From assembly GCF_009911795.1 (NCBI RefSeq), contig NZ_CP047898.1:434001-498000 (forward strand): a stretch of 64,000 nt of DNA, given 5' to 3'. The position numbers and the translations under genes were made by a program. Source of the DNA: Pseudarthrobacter psychrotolerans. GTDB lineage: Bacteria; Actinomycetota; Actinomycetes; Actinomycetales; Micrococcaceae. Below are positions 18,564 to 26,852 of this stretch, one piece after another (position 1 is the stretch's first letter; each line of letters starts with the position of its first letter). The notes under the pieces are model-generated. The model did not search any database, had not been told where the DNA came from, and saw nothing but the letters and a program-made list of their open reading frames with translations.

Positions 18564-19350
18564 GGCCGGTACCCTCCTGGACCTGGGCTGCTGCCGTGCC
18601 GGCAACAACCGCCCGGATGAAGTCGGCGGACCCGCGGAAGATCTCCTCGGCGTCGTTATCAAGTGTCGCCACGTGATAGCTGTTCTCCAGGGTGGTCAAT
18701 GTCAGCGGTGCGTTGGTCAGGCCGCGGCGCAGCGCCGCCACGCTCGTGTCCGAGACCACATGGTCCACGGTGGAGCGGAAGACCCGTACGGGCGCGGTGA
18801 TGCGGGGGAGTATCCGGATGGTGTCCTTGAACATCTTGTTCAGCTCGTGGGCTGCGGCTACGGGCGTTCGCGGGTAGGCGCCCTCGTCCATCCCGGGTTT
18901 GAGGATGTCGTTGGCAATGGCCGGGGTGCTCTTCAGGACCAGTTTCAGGATGCCGGCCAAGGGTGCGCGGGGATCGTCGATGACGAGGCCAGGGTTCACC
19001 GCGATCACCCCGGCTACGGGCCGGGTGGCGGCAATTCTCAGGGCCAGGGCACCGCCCATGCTCAACCCGGCGACGAAGACGTGGTCACAGTCGGATTCCA
19101 GGTCCAGGTATGCGTCGTCCAGGGCGCCATGCCACTGCGGCCAGCGCGTGCGCGCAAGCTCCTGCCAGCTGGTGCCGTGCCCTGGCAGCAGCGGCATGCG
19201 TACAGCGAAACCGGCGTCGGCGAGCGACCGGGCCCACGCGCGCAGCCCGTGCGGACTGCCGGTGAACCCGTGTGAGAGGACCACTCCGATCCGGGCTCCG
19301 TCGCCGTTGAAGGGGCTGCTGAAAGGGCTGTGGTCCGGTAGGCCGGTCAT
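18556..19350 (-). CDS. alpha/beta hydrolase (carboxylesterase/monoacylglycerol lipase type), copy 2 of tandem pair
   Basis: 264-residue serine hydrolase. The oxyanion region is LSHGFTGSP, the nucleophile elbow GLSMGG, the acid likely Asp in RSTVDHVV, and the base His in SYHVATLD, an arrangement like Bacillus Est30-type carboxylesterases. It overlaps the upstream hydrolase by 4 bp and shares most motifs with it, indicating tandem duplication. No signal peptide, so it acts in the cytoplasm. Natural substrate unknown. Confidence 0.85.
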   Translation of the reverse strand: MTGLPDHSPFSSPFNGDGARIGVVLSHGFTGSPHGLRAWARSLADAGFAVRMPLLPGHGTSWQELARTRWPQWHGALDDAYLDLESDCDHVFVAGLSMGGALALRIAATRPVAGVIAVNPGLVIDDPRAPLAGILKLVLKSTPAIANDILKPGMDEGAYPRTPVAAAHELNKMFKDTIRILPRITAPVRVFRSTVDHVVSDTSVAALRRGLTNAPLTLTTLENSYHVATLDNDAEEIFRGSADFIRAVVAGTAAAQVQEGTGHE

Positions 19351-20168
19351 GAAGTCTCCGAAGTGGTGTGAGGTGTGGCCGCGGTTCGGGCTGACGACTC
19401 AGGGCGGGGTGTATGGGCGAGGAAGAATGCGCTGGAACAGGCAAAAATCTCGGGCGCATCAATATCCAGGGTGGCCACATGTCCGCTGTGGTGCAGGTCC
19501 ACTATTTCCATCAGCCGCGGGCCCAAACGCTGCCGCAGCGTCAGGAGTGAGGTGGCCGGCACAACGGCGTCCGACCGGGACTTGAAGACCTGCACCGGGG
19601 CGGTGACCTGGTGCAGGCCCCGCGTGGCTGTGCCGAAAAGCTTCTTGAGCTCATGCACGGCTGCCAGCGGAGTCCGCGAGTAGTCGCCGTCATTGGTGAC
19701 TCCCGCCGTTGGCTGTTCCTCCTGGATGGGCAACGTAGTGCGCTGGAAGTACTTGAGCACTCCGATGACCCGCACGCGGCGGTCGTAGAAGCTGAGGCCG
19801 GGATTCACCAAAGAGACGCCAGCCACGGGGTGCCTGGCAGCCGTCAGCAACGCAATGGCGCCGCCCATCGAGAGGCCGGCCACAAAACACTGCTCCGTCC
19901 GGGCGTTCAGCTCCAGGTACGCCGATTCGAAAGTCCCGTACCAGTCGTGCCAGTTTGAGCGCGCGAGCTGCCGCCAATCCGTCCCGTGGCCGGGCAGGAG
20001 CGGTACCGACACCGCAAATCCCTGGGCGGCGAGGTGTTCTGCCCAAGGCAGGACGCTCAGCGGGCTGCCGGTGAAGCCATGGCAGATGGCAATCCCGGTG
20101 GTGGCATTGGGTCCGTGGCCGGGGTAGCTGAAAGCGGCAGGCCGGGGCGCGATGCTGCTTTCTGTCAT
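19347..20168 (-). CDS. alpha/beta hydrolase (carboxylesterase/monoacylglycerol lipase type), copy 1 of tandem pair
   Basis: 273-residue paralogue of the next gene. Motifs: CHGFTGSPLSVLPWAEHLA, PLLPGHGTDW, nucleophile GLSMGG, acid Asp in KSRSDAVV and His in HSGHVATLD. It heads a three-gene minus-strand operon with overlapping ends. An inverted repeat covers its start codon (20167-20184), which may be an operator. Lipid or ester substrates are suggested by family only. Confidence 0.85.
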   Translation of the reverse strand: MTESSIAPRPAAFSYPGHGPNATTGIAICHGFTGSPLSVLPWAEHLAAQGFAVSVPLLPGHGTDWRQLARSNWHDWYGTFESAYLELNARTEQCFVAGLSMGGAIALLTAARHPVAGVSLVNPGLSFYDRRVRVIGVLKYFQRTTLPIQEEQPTAGVTNDGDYSRTPLAAVHELKKLFGTATRGLHQVTAPVQVFKSRSDAVVPATSLLTLRQRLGPRLMEIVDLHHSGHVATLDIDAPEIFACSSAFFLAHTPRPESSARTAATPHTTSETS

Positions 20169-20184
20169 GACACCATCGTGTCAT
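20167..20184. promoter_or_regulatory. inverted repeat over the hydrolase start codon
   Basis: ATGACAC (20167-20173), spacer CATC, GTGTCAT (20178-20184): perfect 7-bp arms, 18 bp in total. It overlaps the start codon of the minus-strand hydrolase operon, a place where a repressor would block expression. No regulator gene is adjacent. Confidence 0.35.
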
Positions 20185-20279
20185 TGTTCGGGACAAATCT
20201 CACTAGAGTAGGGTTGCATTGAAGTGCCCGCCCGGCCCGACGAAGGGCCGGCCGGCCGGTTTCCGGAGAGGTTCGTCAC

Positions 20280-21059
20280 GTGTTCTATTTGGTCATGAAG
20301 AGGATCTTCCTGGGGCCGGTGCTACGGCTTCTTTTCCGCCCCTGGGTCAAGGGCCTGGACAATGTTCCGGCGCAGGGGGCGGCCATTATCGCCTCGAACC
20401 ACCTGTCTTTCTCCGACTCCATCTTTATGCCGCTGATGGTTCGCAGGCCGGTTGTTTTCCTGGCCAAGTCCGAGTACTTCACCGGCACAGGCCTCAAGGG
20501 CAGGCTGACGGCCCTGTTCTTCAGGCTCACCAACCAGCTGCCCATGGACAGGTCCGGCGGCGCGGCATCGGCCGTATCGCTCAACGCCGGCATGGATGTC
20601 CTCACCGGCGGTGGACTGCTGGGCATCTACCCGGAAGGGACCCGCAGCCCGGACGCACGGCTGTATCGGGGAAAGGTGGGAGTCGCCAGGCTGGCCCTGG
20701 AGGCTGGTGTGCCCGTGATTCCCGTGGCAATGATCGGCACGGACAAGGTTCAGCCCATCGGCAAACGGATGCCGAATATCCGGCGGATCGGCATGATTTT
20801 CGGTGCTCCGCTGGATTTCAGCCGGTACGCAGACCAGGCGGAGGACCGGCTGGTACAGCGGAAGGTCACCGACGAGATCATGTTCGAGCTGATGCGGCTC
20901 TCCGGCCAGGAGTACGTGGACGAGTACGCTGCCGTGGTGAAGCTCCGCCTTGCGGGAGCAGCGGCCACCGCGGCCGGTGGTGCCTCCGCGAAACGCGCCG
21001 AAACTGACGGCGGCGCTGCCGGCACTGGTACCGATGGCAAGGACCCGGCCGCCGGCTGA
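20280..21059 (+). CDS. 1-acylglycerol-3-phosphate acyltransferase family (second PlsC copy)
   Basis: 259-residue acyltransferase with HX4D motif NHLSFSDS, the block PMDRSGG, and PEGTRSPDARLYRGK. The C-terminal 25 residues are Ala/Gly-rich and variable. GTG start at 20280. It precedes the class II DAHP synthase gene, which has its own candidate promoter. The protein is clearly distinct from the copy at 2839, so it may use another acceptor or act in a different lipid pathway. Confidence 0.85.
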   Translation: MFYLVMKRIFLGPVLRLLFRPWVKGLDNVPAQGAAIIASNHLSFSDSIFMPLMVRRPVVFLAKSEYFTGTGLKGRLTALFFRLTNQLPMDRSGGAASAVSLNAGMDVLTGGGLLGIYPEGTRSPDARLYRGKVGVARLALEAGVPVIPVAMIGTDKVQPIGKRMPNIRRIGMIFGAPLDFSRYADQAEDRLVQRKVTDEIMFELMRLSGQEYVDEYAAVVKLRLAGAAATAAGGASAKRAETDGGAAGTGTDGKDPAAG

Positions 21060-21130
21060 CTGTGACGCGGCTCTCGGTACGCGTGACGGTCAGGTGTCCT
21101 GAAGCCAGCCGCGCACATTAGTCTTAGATA

Positions 21131-22522
21131 GTGACTGAGCTATCTGCAAAACCTGCCTTTTCGCTGTCCAGCACCGCCCAGAGCGGAGCAGCCAATTATC
21201 CTGGCCTTGATGATTGGCGTGACCTTCCCGTTTCCCAGCAGCCCAGCTGGCAGGACAAGGACGTTTTCACCGCATCTGTCGGGGAACTTTCCGTGCTCCC
21301 GCCGCTGGTTTTCGCCGGCGAAGTCGACGTTCTCCGTGAACGCCTGGCAGCTGCGGCAGAGGGCAAAGCTTTCCTCCTGCAGGGTGGCGACTGTGCCGAG
21401 ACCTTTGAAGCCGCAACTGCGGATAAGATCAGCGCCCGGGTCAAGACCATCCTCCAGATGGCAGTGGTGCTCACCTATGGCGCAGCGATGCCGGTCATCA
21501 AGATGGGCCGGATGGCCGGCCAGTTCGCCAAGCCCCGCTCCTCCAACGACGAGACCCGCGACGGCGTGACCCTGCCGGCGTACCGCGGCGACATCGTCAA
21601 CGGCTACGAATTCACTCCGGAGTCCCGTGGCCATGACGCCGCCCGGATGCTCAAGGCATACCACACGTCCGCCTCCACGCTGAACCTCATCAGGGCCTTT
21701 ACGCAGGGCGGCTTCGCGGACCTGCGCTCCGTGCATCAGTGGAACAAGGGTTTCACCGAGAACCCCGCTCACGCCCGCTACGAGTCGCTTGCCCGTGACA
21801 TCGACCGCGCCATCAAGTTCATGGCCTCCTGCGGTGCTGATTTCGAGGCACTCAAGCGGGTGGAATTCTTCGCCAGTCACGAGGCCCTGCTGCTGGACTA
21901 CGAGCGTGCATTGACCCGCATCGATTCGCGGACAGGTTTCCCGTATGACACCTCGGCGCACTTCCTGTGGATCGGGGAGCGTACGCGCGAACTTGACCAC
22001 GCGCACGTTGACTTCCTCTCACGCGTCCGGAATCCCATTGGCGTGAAGCTGGGCCCGTCGACAACCGGCGACGACGCCCTCCGCCTCATCGATAAGCTGG
22101 ACCCCGAGCGGGAGCCGGGCAGGCTGACCTTCATCACTCGCATGGGCGCCGGCAATATCCGCGAGAAGCTTCCGGCCATCGTGGAGAAGGTGACTGCCTC
22201 CGGCGCCAAGGTCCTTTGGGTCACCGATCCGATGCACGGCAACACCGTCACGTCCCCCAACGGCTACAAGACCCGCAACTTCGACGACGTCATTGACGAA
22301 GTGCGCGGGTTCTTCGAAGTCCACCAGGCCCTGGGCACGGTTCCCGGTGGCCTTCACGTGGAGATGACCGGTGACGACGTCGCAGAGTGCCTGGGCGGTG
22401 CCGACCCTGTGGACCAGGAAGCGTTCCTCGACAAGTACGAGTCGGTCTGCGATCCGCGCCTGAACCACATGCAGTCCCTCGAAATGGCGTTCCTGGTGGC
22501 TGGGGCACTGGCCAAGCACTGA
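21131..22522 (+). CDS. aroG: class II 3-deoxy-7-phosphoheptulonate (DAHP) synthase
   Basis: First step of the shikimate pathway, joining phosphoenolpyruvate and erythrose 4-phosphate. 463 residues with class II signatures: FLLQGGDCAETF (metal-binding Cys), KMGRMAGQFAKPRS, WIGERTRELDHAH, WVTDPMHGNT and GGLHVEMTGDDVAECLGG. The orthologue in M. tuberculosis (Rv2178c) also lies near pknL and Rv2175c. The GTG start has no ribosome-binding site, but TAGTCT sits exactly 6 nt upstream, suggesting a leaderless mRNA. Confidence 0.94.
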   Translation: MTELSAKPAFSLSSTAQSGAANYPGLDDWRDLPVSQQPSWQDKDVFTASVGELSVLPPLVFAGEVDVLRERLAAAAEGKAFLLQGGDCAETFEAATADKISARVKTILQMAVVLTYGAAMPVIKMGRMAGQFAKPRSSNDETRDGVTLPAYRGDIVNGYEFTPESRGHDAARMLKAYHTSASTLNLIRAFTQGGFADLRSVHQWNKGFTENPAHARYESLARDIDRAIKFMASCGADFEALKRVEFFASHEALLLDYERALTRIDSRTGFPYDTSAHFLWIGERTRELDHAHVDFLSRVRNPIGVKLGPSTTGDDALRLIDKLDPEREPGRLTFITRMGAGNIREKLPAIVEKVTASGAKVLWVTDPMHGNTVTSPNGYKTRNFDDVIDEVRGFFEVHQALGTVPGGLHVEMTGDDVAECLGGADPVDQEAFLDKYESVCDPRLNHMQSLEMAFLVAGALAKH

Positions 22523-22574
22523 CCGCCTGGCGCGGAGTCAAGCTTCCGCGGTGGTGTGGCAGGCGGCCCGCCGG

Positions 22575-24665
22575 CTACACCACCGTGAGGGTCACGACGG
22601 AGCCTTCAGGCACTTTCTTCTTCACCGGGTCCTGATCCCGTACCGTGCCGAAGAAGCCGCCGAGGATATTGTGCACCCGCACCTCGAAGCCCAACGCGCG
22701 CAGGGCTTCTTCGGCTTCCTTGGCTTGTTTACCGATGAAGCTGGGGACGTCCACGAGCTTGGGGCCGTCGGAAATGGTCAGCGTCACTGTCCCGCCCTTG
22801 GTCAGGGTGCCGGTCGCGGGCGACTGCACGGCCACCGACCCCTTGGGCACTTTAGGATCGTTGACCTCGTCCTTCGTGACATCGGCCTTGAGGCCGGCTG
22901 CCTCTATGGCGTCGACGGCGGCGTTTTCCTCCAGTCCGACGACTGACGGAACGGGGATCGGCTGCGGCCCCTTGGACACCAGCAGATTTACCGGCGTGCC
23001 GTGGCGCGCGGGAGCCGCGGCGGCCGGATCCTGGGCCAGCACGACGCCAACTGCAACGGCGTCATCAAATTGTTCAGTGACGGCACCCAGGGCCATCCCG
23101 GCTTTGTTCAGGGCGTTTTTCGCGTCGTTCAGCGTTCCGCCGGTCAGTTTCGGGAGTTCAAACAGTTGCGGGCCCTTGGAAACAAACAGGGACACAGGCT
23201 GGAACTTCCTGGTCTCGGTGCCGGCGGTCGGGTCGGAGCCTACAACGAGTCCGGAGGGAACGGCGTCGTCGAAGACATCGTTGGTGCGTGACTGGAATCC
23301 CGCCTCGCTTAGCAGTTGTTGGGCCTGGGCCACTGACTTGTTGGCGACCGCTGGAATGGTGGCCGGTGACCCGGGACCCATGCCGAAGAACCAGCCGGCG
23401 CCCGTGGCAAGCAACGCGATGATGACCAGAACCACCACCCAGAGGACGCCGCGGCGCCGCGGGTTGCCTTCCCGCAGGCTCCGGACCGGGGTCGCCGCAG
23501 CGCGGGACCTTGCCTTCTCGTCCTCCTTGTCGAGCCGGCGCTGGGCGCGTTTGCTGAGGGGTACCGCAGCCGGGGCCGCGTCCTGATCATCGGGCCCATA
23601 CTGCGTTTGCGGCCTGTACTGCAGTTCCGGCCGGTACTGTTCGCCGGGCCGGTAGTCGGCGTCGGGCGGATACAGGGCATGCGGAGCCTGCGGAGATTGC
23701 TGTGGCTGCGGCCGGGAGAAGGACGACATCACGGCGGTGGGGTTGTTGGTGCGGGCGATGATCTCGGTAGGGTTCTGCTGCCCGCCCGGGGCCGCGGCAG
23801 GCGCAATGAGGTCCAGTTCGGCGTCCGTGAGGTTGGTCCGGATGTGGCGCAGTTCCTGCAGCAGGGCGTTGCCGTCCACCGGGCGGTTCTCGGGATCGTT
23901 TGCGGTGCACCACTGGACAAGTTCATCCACCTCGGTGGCGAGGCCAGGCACCAGCGCCGACGGCGGACCGACCGTTTCATTCACGTGCTTGTACGCAACC
24001 TGGATGGGGACCTCGCCGTCGTACGGCTGCTGGCCGGTCAGCATTTCATAGAGCATGATGCCCACGGAGTAGATGTCGCTCCGGGTGTCAGCCTGCTTTC
24101 CCAGTACAAGCTCGGGGGAGAGGTATCCCACGGTACCGATCAGTGTCCCGGTGCTTGTGGACGTCGTTACCGCACGGGCCAGTCCGAAATCGCCGATCTT
24201 GATACGGCCGTCGTCGGCGATCAGGACGTTTTCCGGTTTTACGTCCCGGTGGATCAGCCCCGCGGCGTGGGCCGCGCCGAGGCCCTGCACAACAGGATCA
24301 ATCAAGGCAAGGGCCAGTCGGGGAGGCAGTGCGCCTTTGGACCTGATGACGTCCCGGAGGGTGTGGCCCTTGATGTGTTCCATCACCAGATAGGCCGTCT
24401 GGCCGTCGTTGCCCTGGTCCAGGACGCCCACCACATGGGCATGGGACAGCTTCGCGGCGGCTTTTGCCTCGCGGCCCAGCCGGTCCAGGAATGTCTCGTC
24501 GGTGGCGAGATGGGGATGGAGGACTTTGAGGGCAACATCGCGCTCAAGCCGGAGATCCGTGGCCAGATATACGGTGGACATGCCGCCGCGCGCGAGTTTG
24601 GAGCGGACGGCGTAGCGGTTGTCCACCAGCGTTCCAACGAGACGGTCTGACACTTGTTCCTGCAC
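22575..24665 (-). CDS. pknL: serine/threonine protein kinase with four PASTA repeats (PknL type)
   Basis: Transmembrane kinase. The kinase domain (about residues 15-280) has GGMSTVYLA, the lysine in VALKVL, HRDVKPENVL and DFGLA. A Pro/Gln/Tyr-rich linker follows, then one membrane helix (VLWVVVLVIIALLATGAGW) and four extracellular PASTA domains, each about 65 residues, which bind peptidoglycan fragments or lipid II in relatives. The neighbours (DAHP synthase, Rv2175c-like protein, prenyl synthase) match the pknL locus of mycobacteria and corynebacteria. GTG 24665 has TAGGAT 6 nt upstream (leaderless); GTG 24653 with AGGA is an alternative. Confidence 0.9.
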   Translation of the reverse strand: MQEQVSDRLVGTLVDNRYAVRSKLARGGMSTVYLATDLRLERDVALKVLHPHLATDETFLDRLGREAKAAAKLSHAHVVGVLDQGNDGQTAYLVMEHIKGHTLRDVIRSKGALPPRLALALIDPVVQGLGAAHAAGLIHRDVKPENVLIADDGRIKIGDFGLARAVTTSTSTGTLIGTVGYLSPELVLGKQADTRSDIYSVGIMLYEMLTGQQPYDGEVPIQVAYKHVNETVGPPSALVPGLATEVDELVQWCTANDPENRPVDGNALLQELRHIRTNLTDAELDLIAPAAAPGGQQNPTEIIARTNNPTAVMSSFSRPQPQQSPQAPHALYPPDADYRPGEQYRPELQYRPQTQYGPDDQDAAPAAVPLSKRAQRRLDKEDEKARSRAAATPVRSLREGNPRRRGVLWVVVLVIIALLATGAGWFFGMGPGSPATIPAVANKSVAQAQQLLSEAGFQSRTNDVFDDAVPSGLVVGSDPTAGTETRKFQPVSLFVSKGPQLFELPKLTGGTLNDAKNALNKAGMALGAVTEQFDDAVAVGVVLAQDPAAAAPARHGTPVNLLVSKGPQPIPVPSVVGLEENAAVDAIEAAGLKADVTKDEVNDPKVPKGSVAVQSPATGTLTKGGTVTLTISDGPKLVDVPSFIGKQAKEAEEALRALGFEVRVHNILGGFFGTVRDQDPVKKKVPEGSVVTLTVV

Positions 24666-24776
24666 CCTACGATCCTAAGCCCGCATGGAAAGGGTCCGAA
24701 CCGACGTGCGGTCCGGACCCTTAACGTTATCCCCAGGGCTGGCTTCAGCAGGCCCCGGGCACATTGCTGCGGTGGC

Positions 24777-26198
24777 TTAGCGGAAGTTCTGCTGGTGCGC
24801 CTTGATGGCAGCTACGTAAACCTTGGTGTCGTCGTACATGCCGTATTTGCTGACCGAGTACTGGCCCTGGTAGTACCCGGCAATTGCCGTGTCCTGGTCC
24901 TTGCTGGTGTCGATAAGCCGCTTGATGATTGCCACGCCGGCCGTTGCGTTGTCGTAGGGGTCCAGCAGGTTCAGCTTCCGCCCTACGAGGTCTGAGGCCC
25001 ACTGCCCGGAGGACGGGATGACCTGCATGGTGCCGATCGCGTTGGCCGGTGACACCGCACGCTGGTTAAAGCCTGACTCCTGGTACGCGAAGGCCAGTGC
25101 CAGTGAGGGGTCCACTCCCATTTGGCGGGCCGTGTCGGCCACAATTGCCTGCATTTCGGCCCGGGACGGGACAGGAGAGGCGTTCAGCAGGGCCTTGTTC
25201 TCGTTGGCAGAGCTCACAACGGCCGCGGGGTAGGTAAAGCCCAGGAAAGTGCTCGGTACCAGCGGTGCGGCGGGGGCTGCCGGGGTAGCCGGGGCTGCCG
25301 GGGCGGAGGAGGAAGCGGGCTGAATGGAGGCGCCCGGAATGACCAGCTTGTTGCCCGGGTAGATGACAGTAGTCATGCTCAGCTGGTTGGCGGCCAGGAT
25401 GTCCGAGAGCTTCACACCGTGCCTGGAGGCGATCGCTGACAGGGTGTCCCCGGCCTTGATTGTGTATGAACCGCCGGGAGCGGGAGCGGGAGCGGGCGCT
25501 GCAGGAGCCGCCGGCGCCGCGGGAGCGGACAAAGGCTGGACGGCCGTAGCCGGCGCGGCCGGGGCTGCGGGAGCACCTGCGCCGACGTTGATCTTCTGGC
25601 CCGGGTAGATGATGGAGCGCATGTTCAGGCCGTTCCAGCTGAAGACATCGGCCAGGCTGACGTTGTGCCGGGCTGCGATGGCGCCGAGCGTATCGCCGGC
25701 CTTTACGGTGTAGCTGCCTCCGGCGTTGGCCGGAGCGGCCGCGGCGGGGGCCACCGGTGCCGGAGCTGGCGCAGCGGCGGAAGCCGAGCCGGACAGTTTG
25801 ATCTTCTGGCCGGGGTAAATGATGGTGTTCGGCTGGAGGTTATTGAGTTTGAGGACCTCGTAGGTGTTCAGCCCGAATTTGCCGGCAATTCCGCTGATCG
25901 TGTCGCCACGGGCGATGGTGTACTCCGCGGGTGCCGCGTCCTGCATGGGCTGGAAGGCAGCCGGAATAGTAATGGAAACAGAAGCCGCCGGGATCAGGGC
26001 AGTTTTTGCTTCGGCGGCCTGGGCCTTCATCGCGGCGGCAAGGGTTGCCGGGATGGCGCGGGCAGGTGCCTCTGCCGCAGCAGCAGGCTGGGCGAGGGCC
26101 AACGACGACAAGACAACCGCAGGAAGCGCCGCTGTGGTGACAGCAATCATGGGCAGGCTCTGCCTGAGGGGCTGTTTTGGCGAGCGGGACGTCGTCAT
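24777..26198 (-). CDS. secreted LysM peptidoglycan hydrolase with lytic transglycosylase domain
   Basis: 473 residues from ATG 26198 (AGAGGA upstream). An N-terminal signal peptide ends near ALAQPAAAAE. Three LysM repeats follow, recognisable by YTIARGDTISGIAGKFG, YTVKAGDTLGAIAARHN and YTIKAGDTLSAIASRHG, separated by Ala/Pro linkers. The C-terminal SLT-like domain has the catalytic Glu in AYQESGFN, then GTMQVIPSSG. It should bind and cleave cell-wall glycan outside the cell. It lies beside the PASTA kinase gene, so both sense or act on peptidoglycan. Direct repeats upstream may bind an OmpR-type regulator. Confidence 0.9.
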   Translation of the reverse strand: MTTSRSPKQPLRQSLPMIAVTTAALPAVVLSSLALAQPAAAAEAPARAIPATLAAAMKAQAAEAKTALIPAASVSITIPAAFQPMQDAAPAEYTIARGDTISGIAGKFGLNTYEVLKLNNLQPNTIIYPGQKIKLSGSASAAAPAPAPVAPAAAAPANAGGSYTVKAGDTLGAIAARHNVSLADVFSWNGLNMRSIIYPGQKINVGAGAPAAPAAPATAVQPLSAPAAPAAPAAPAPAPAPGGSYTIKAGDTLSAIASRHGVKLSDILAANQLSMTTVIYPGNKLVIPGASIQPASSSAPAAPATPAAPAAPLVPSTFLGFTYPAAVVSSANENKALLNASPVPSRAEMQAIVADTARQMGVDPSLALAFAYQESGFNQRAVSPANAIGTMQVIPSSGQWASDLVGRKLNLLDPYDNATAGVAIIKRLIDTSKDQDTAIAGYYQGQYSVSKYGMYDDTKVYVAAIKAHQQNFR

Positions 26199-26260
26199 GG
26201 AAGGAATCCTCTTCTTCAACTGCCGGGGACGGGAGATGCTGTGTGACTATTGATACTAGT

Positions 26261-26283
26261 GTTACTTAAGTTATTGCTGTTAC
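26261..26283 (-). promoter_or_regulatory. triple GTTAC-type direct repeat upstream of the LysM gene (MtrA-like site)
   Basis: On the plus strand GTTAC (26261-26265), GTTAT (26270-26274) and GTTAC (26279-26283) repeat every 9 bp, about 60-85 nt before the LysM start. OmpR-family regulators such as MtrA bind direct GTTAC/GTAAC repeats before cell-wall hydrolase genes in other actinobacteria. Regulator identity is inferred. Confidence 0.4.
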
Positions 26284-26334
26284 AAATGTGATCTATGTGA
26301 ATCTCTCACGAAATTTCGCCTAGCACAAGAATTC

Positions 26335-26348
26335 TGCCGCATGCGGCA
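26335..26348. promoter_or_regulatory. 14-bp palindrome in the divergent LysM/Rv2175c-like promoter region
   Basis: TGCCGCATGCGGCA is fully self-complementary. It lies in the 240-bp divergent spacer (26199-26438), between the GTTAC repeats and the second palindrome at 26382. Possible operator; no regulator assigned. Confidence 0.35.
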
Positions 26349-26381
26349 TAAAGAGTTTTGTGGAGTGTCGTGTGATTCACA

Positions 26382-26398
26382 GCAATGGCCGCCATTGC
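26382..26398. promoter_or_regulatory. 17-bp palindrome upstream of the Rv2175c-like gene
   Basis: GCAATGGC (26382-26389), one central C, GCCATTGC (26391-26398): perfect 8-bp arms, 40 bp before GTG 26439. The placement suits an operator, possibly for the small DNA-binding protein it precedes. Confidence 0.4.
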
Positions 26399-26438
26399 CG
26401 ACTAGGCGGCAGGGCTCCGGCCGTGGCAATCTTGATCC

Positions 26439-26792
26439 GTGAGTAACGTAGAAAGCCTTGTGGGCGAGTGGCTGCCCCTGCCGGATGTCGCGCAGTTGTT
26501 GGACGTTTCGATTACGAGAGTCCACGGCCTTATTGATGAACGCGCGCTGGCGGCCCTGCGGGTCGGGGAACGGCGGATACGCTCAGTTCCAGCCGCGTTT
26601 TTCCTGGACGGCCAGGTTGTTGACAGCCTTAAGGGGACCATTGTGGTCCTGGCGGACGCCGGCTATTCCGACGAGGACTTGATCGGCTGGCTGTTTACCC
26701 CCGACGAGTCGCTCCGCGGCCGGCCGATTGATGCCTTGCGGGAAGGCCGCAAGACGGAAATCAGGCGCCGGGCCCAGACCCTGGCCTGGTAA
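26439..26792 (+). CDS. small winged-helix DNA-binding protein (Rv2175c family)
   Basis: 117 residues. The N-terminal half resembles a helix-turn-helix excisionase/MerR-like fold: WLPLPDVAQLLDVSITRVHGLI. The middle holds VPAAFFLDGQVVDSLKGTIVVLADAGYSDEDLIGWLFTPDESL, given here only as its key words: DGQVV, LKGT, WLFTPDESL, which mark the Rv2175c family. In M. tuberculosis Rv2175c is a PknL substrate whose phosphorylation reduces DNA binding; here too it lies close to a PknL-type kinase. GTG start at 26439. Confidence 0.85.
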   Translation: MSNVESLVGEWLPLPDVAQLLDVSITRVHGLIDERALAALRVGERRIRSVPAAFFLDGQVVDSLKGTIVVLADAGYSDEDLIGWLFTPDESLRGRPIDALREGRKTEIRRRAQTLAW

Positions 26793-26852
26793 GGCACCCA
26801 AAGGGCCCGGACAACGCCGGGCCCGCGGGGGTGGCCAAGACCAAGGCCAACG

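Noticed and set aside
26199..26334. c-di-AMP (ydaO-type) riboswitch before the LysM gene
   Set aside because: Such switches precede many actinobacterial wall hydrolases, but the AT-rich leader here lacks recognisable aptamer blocks and contains direct repeats instead.
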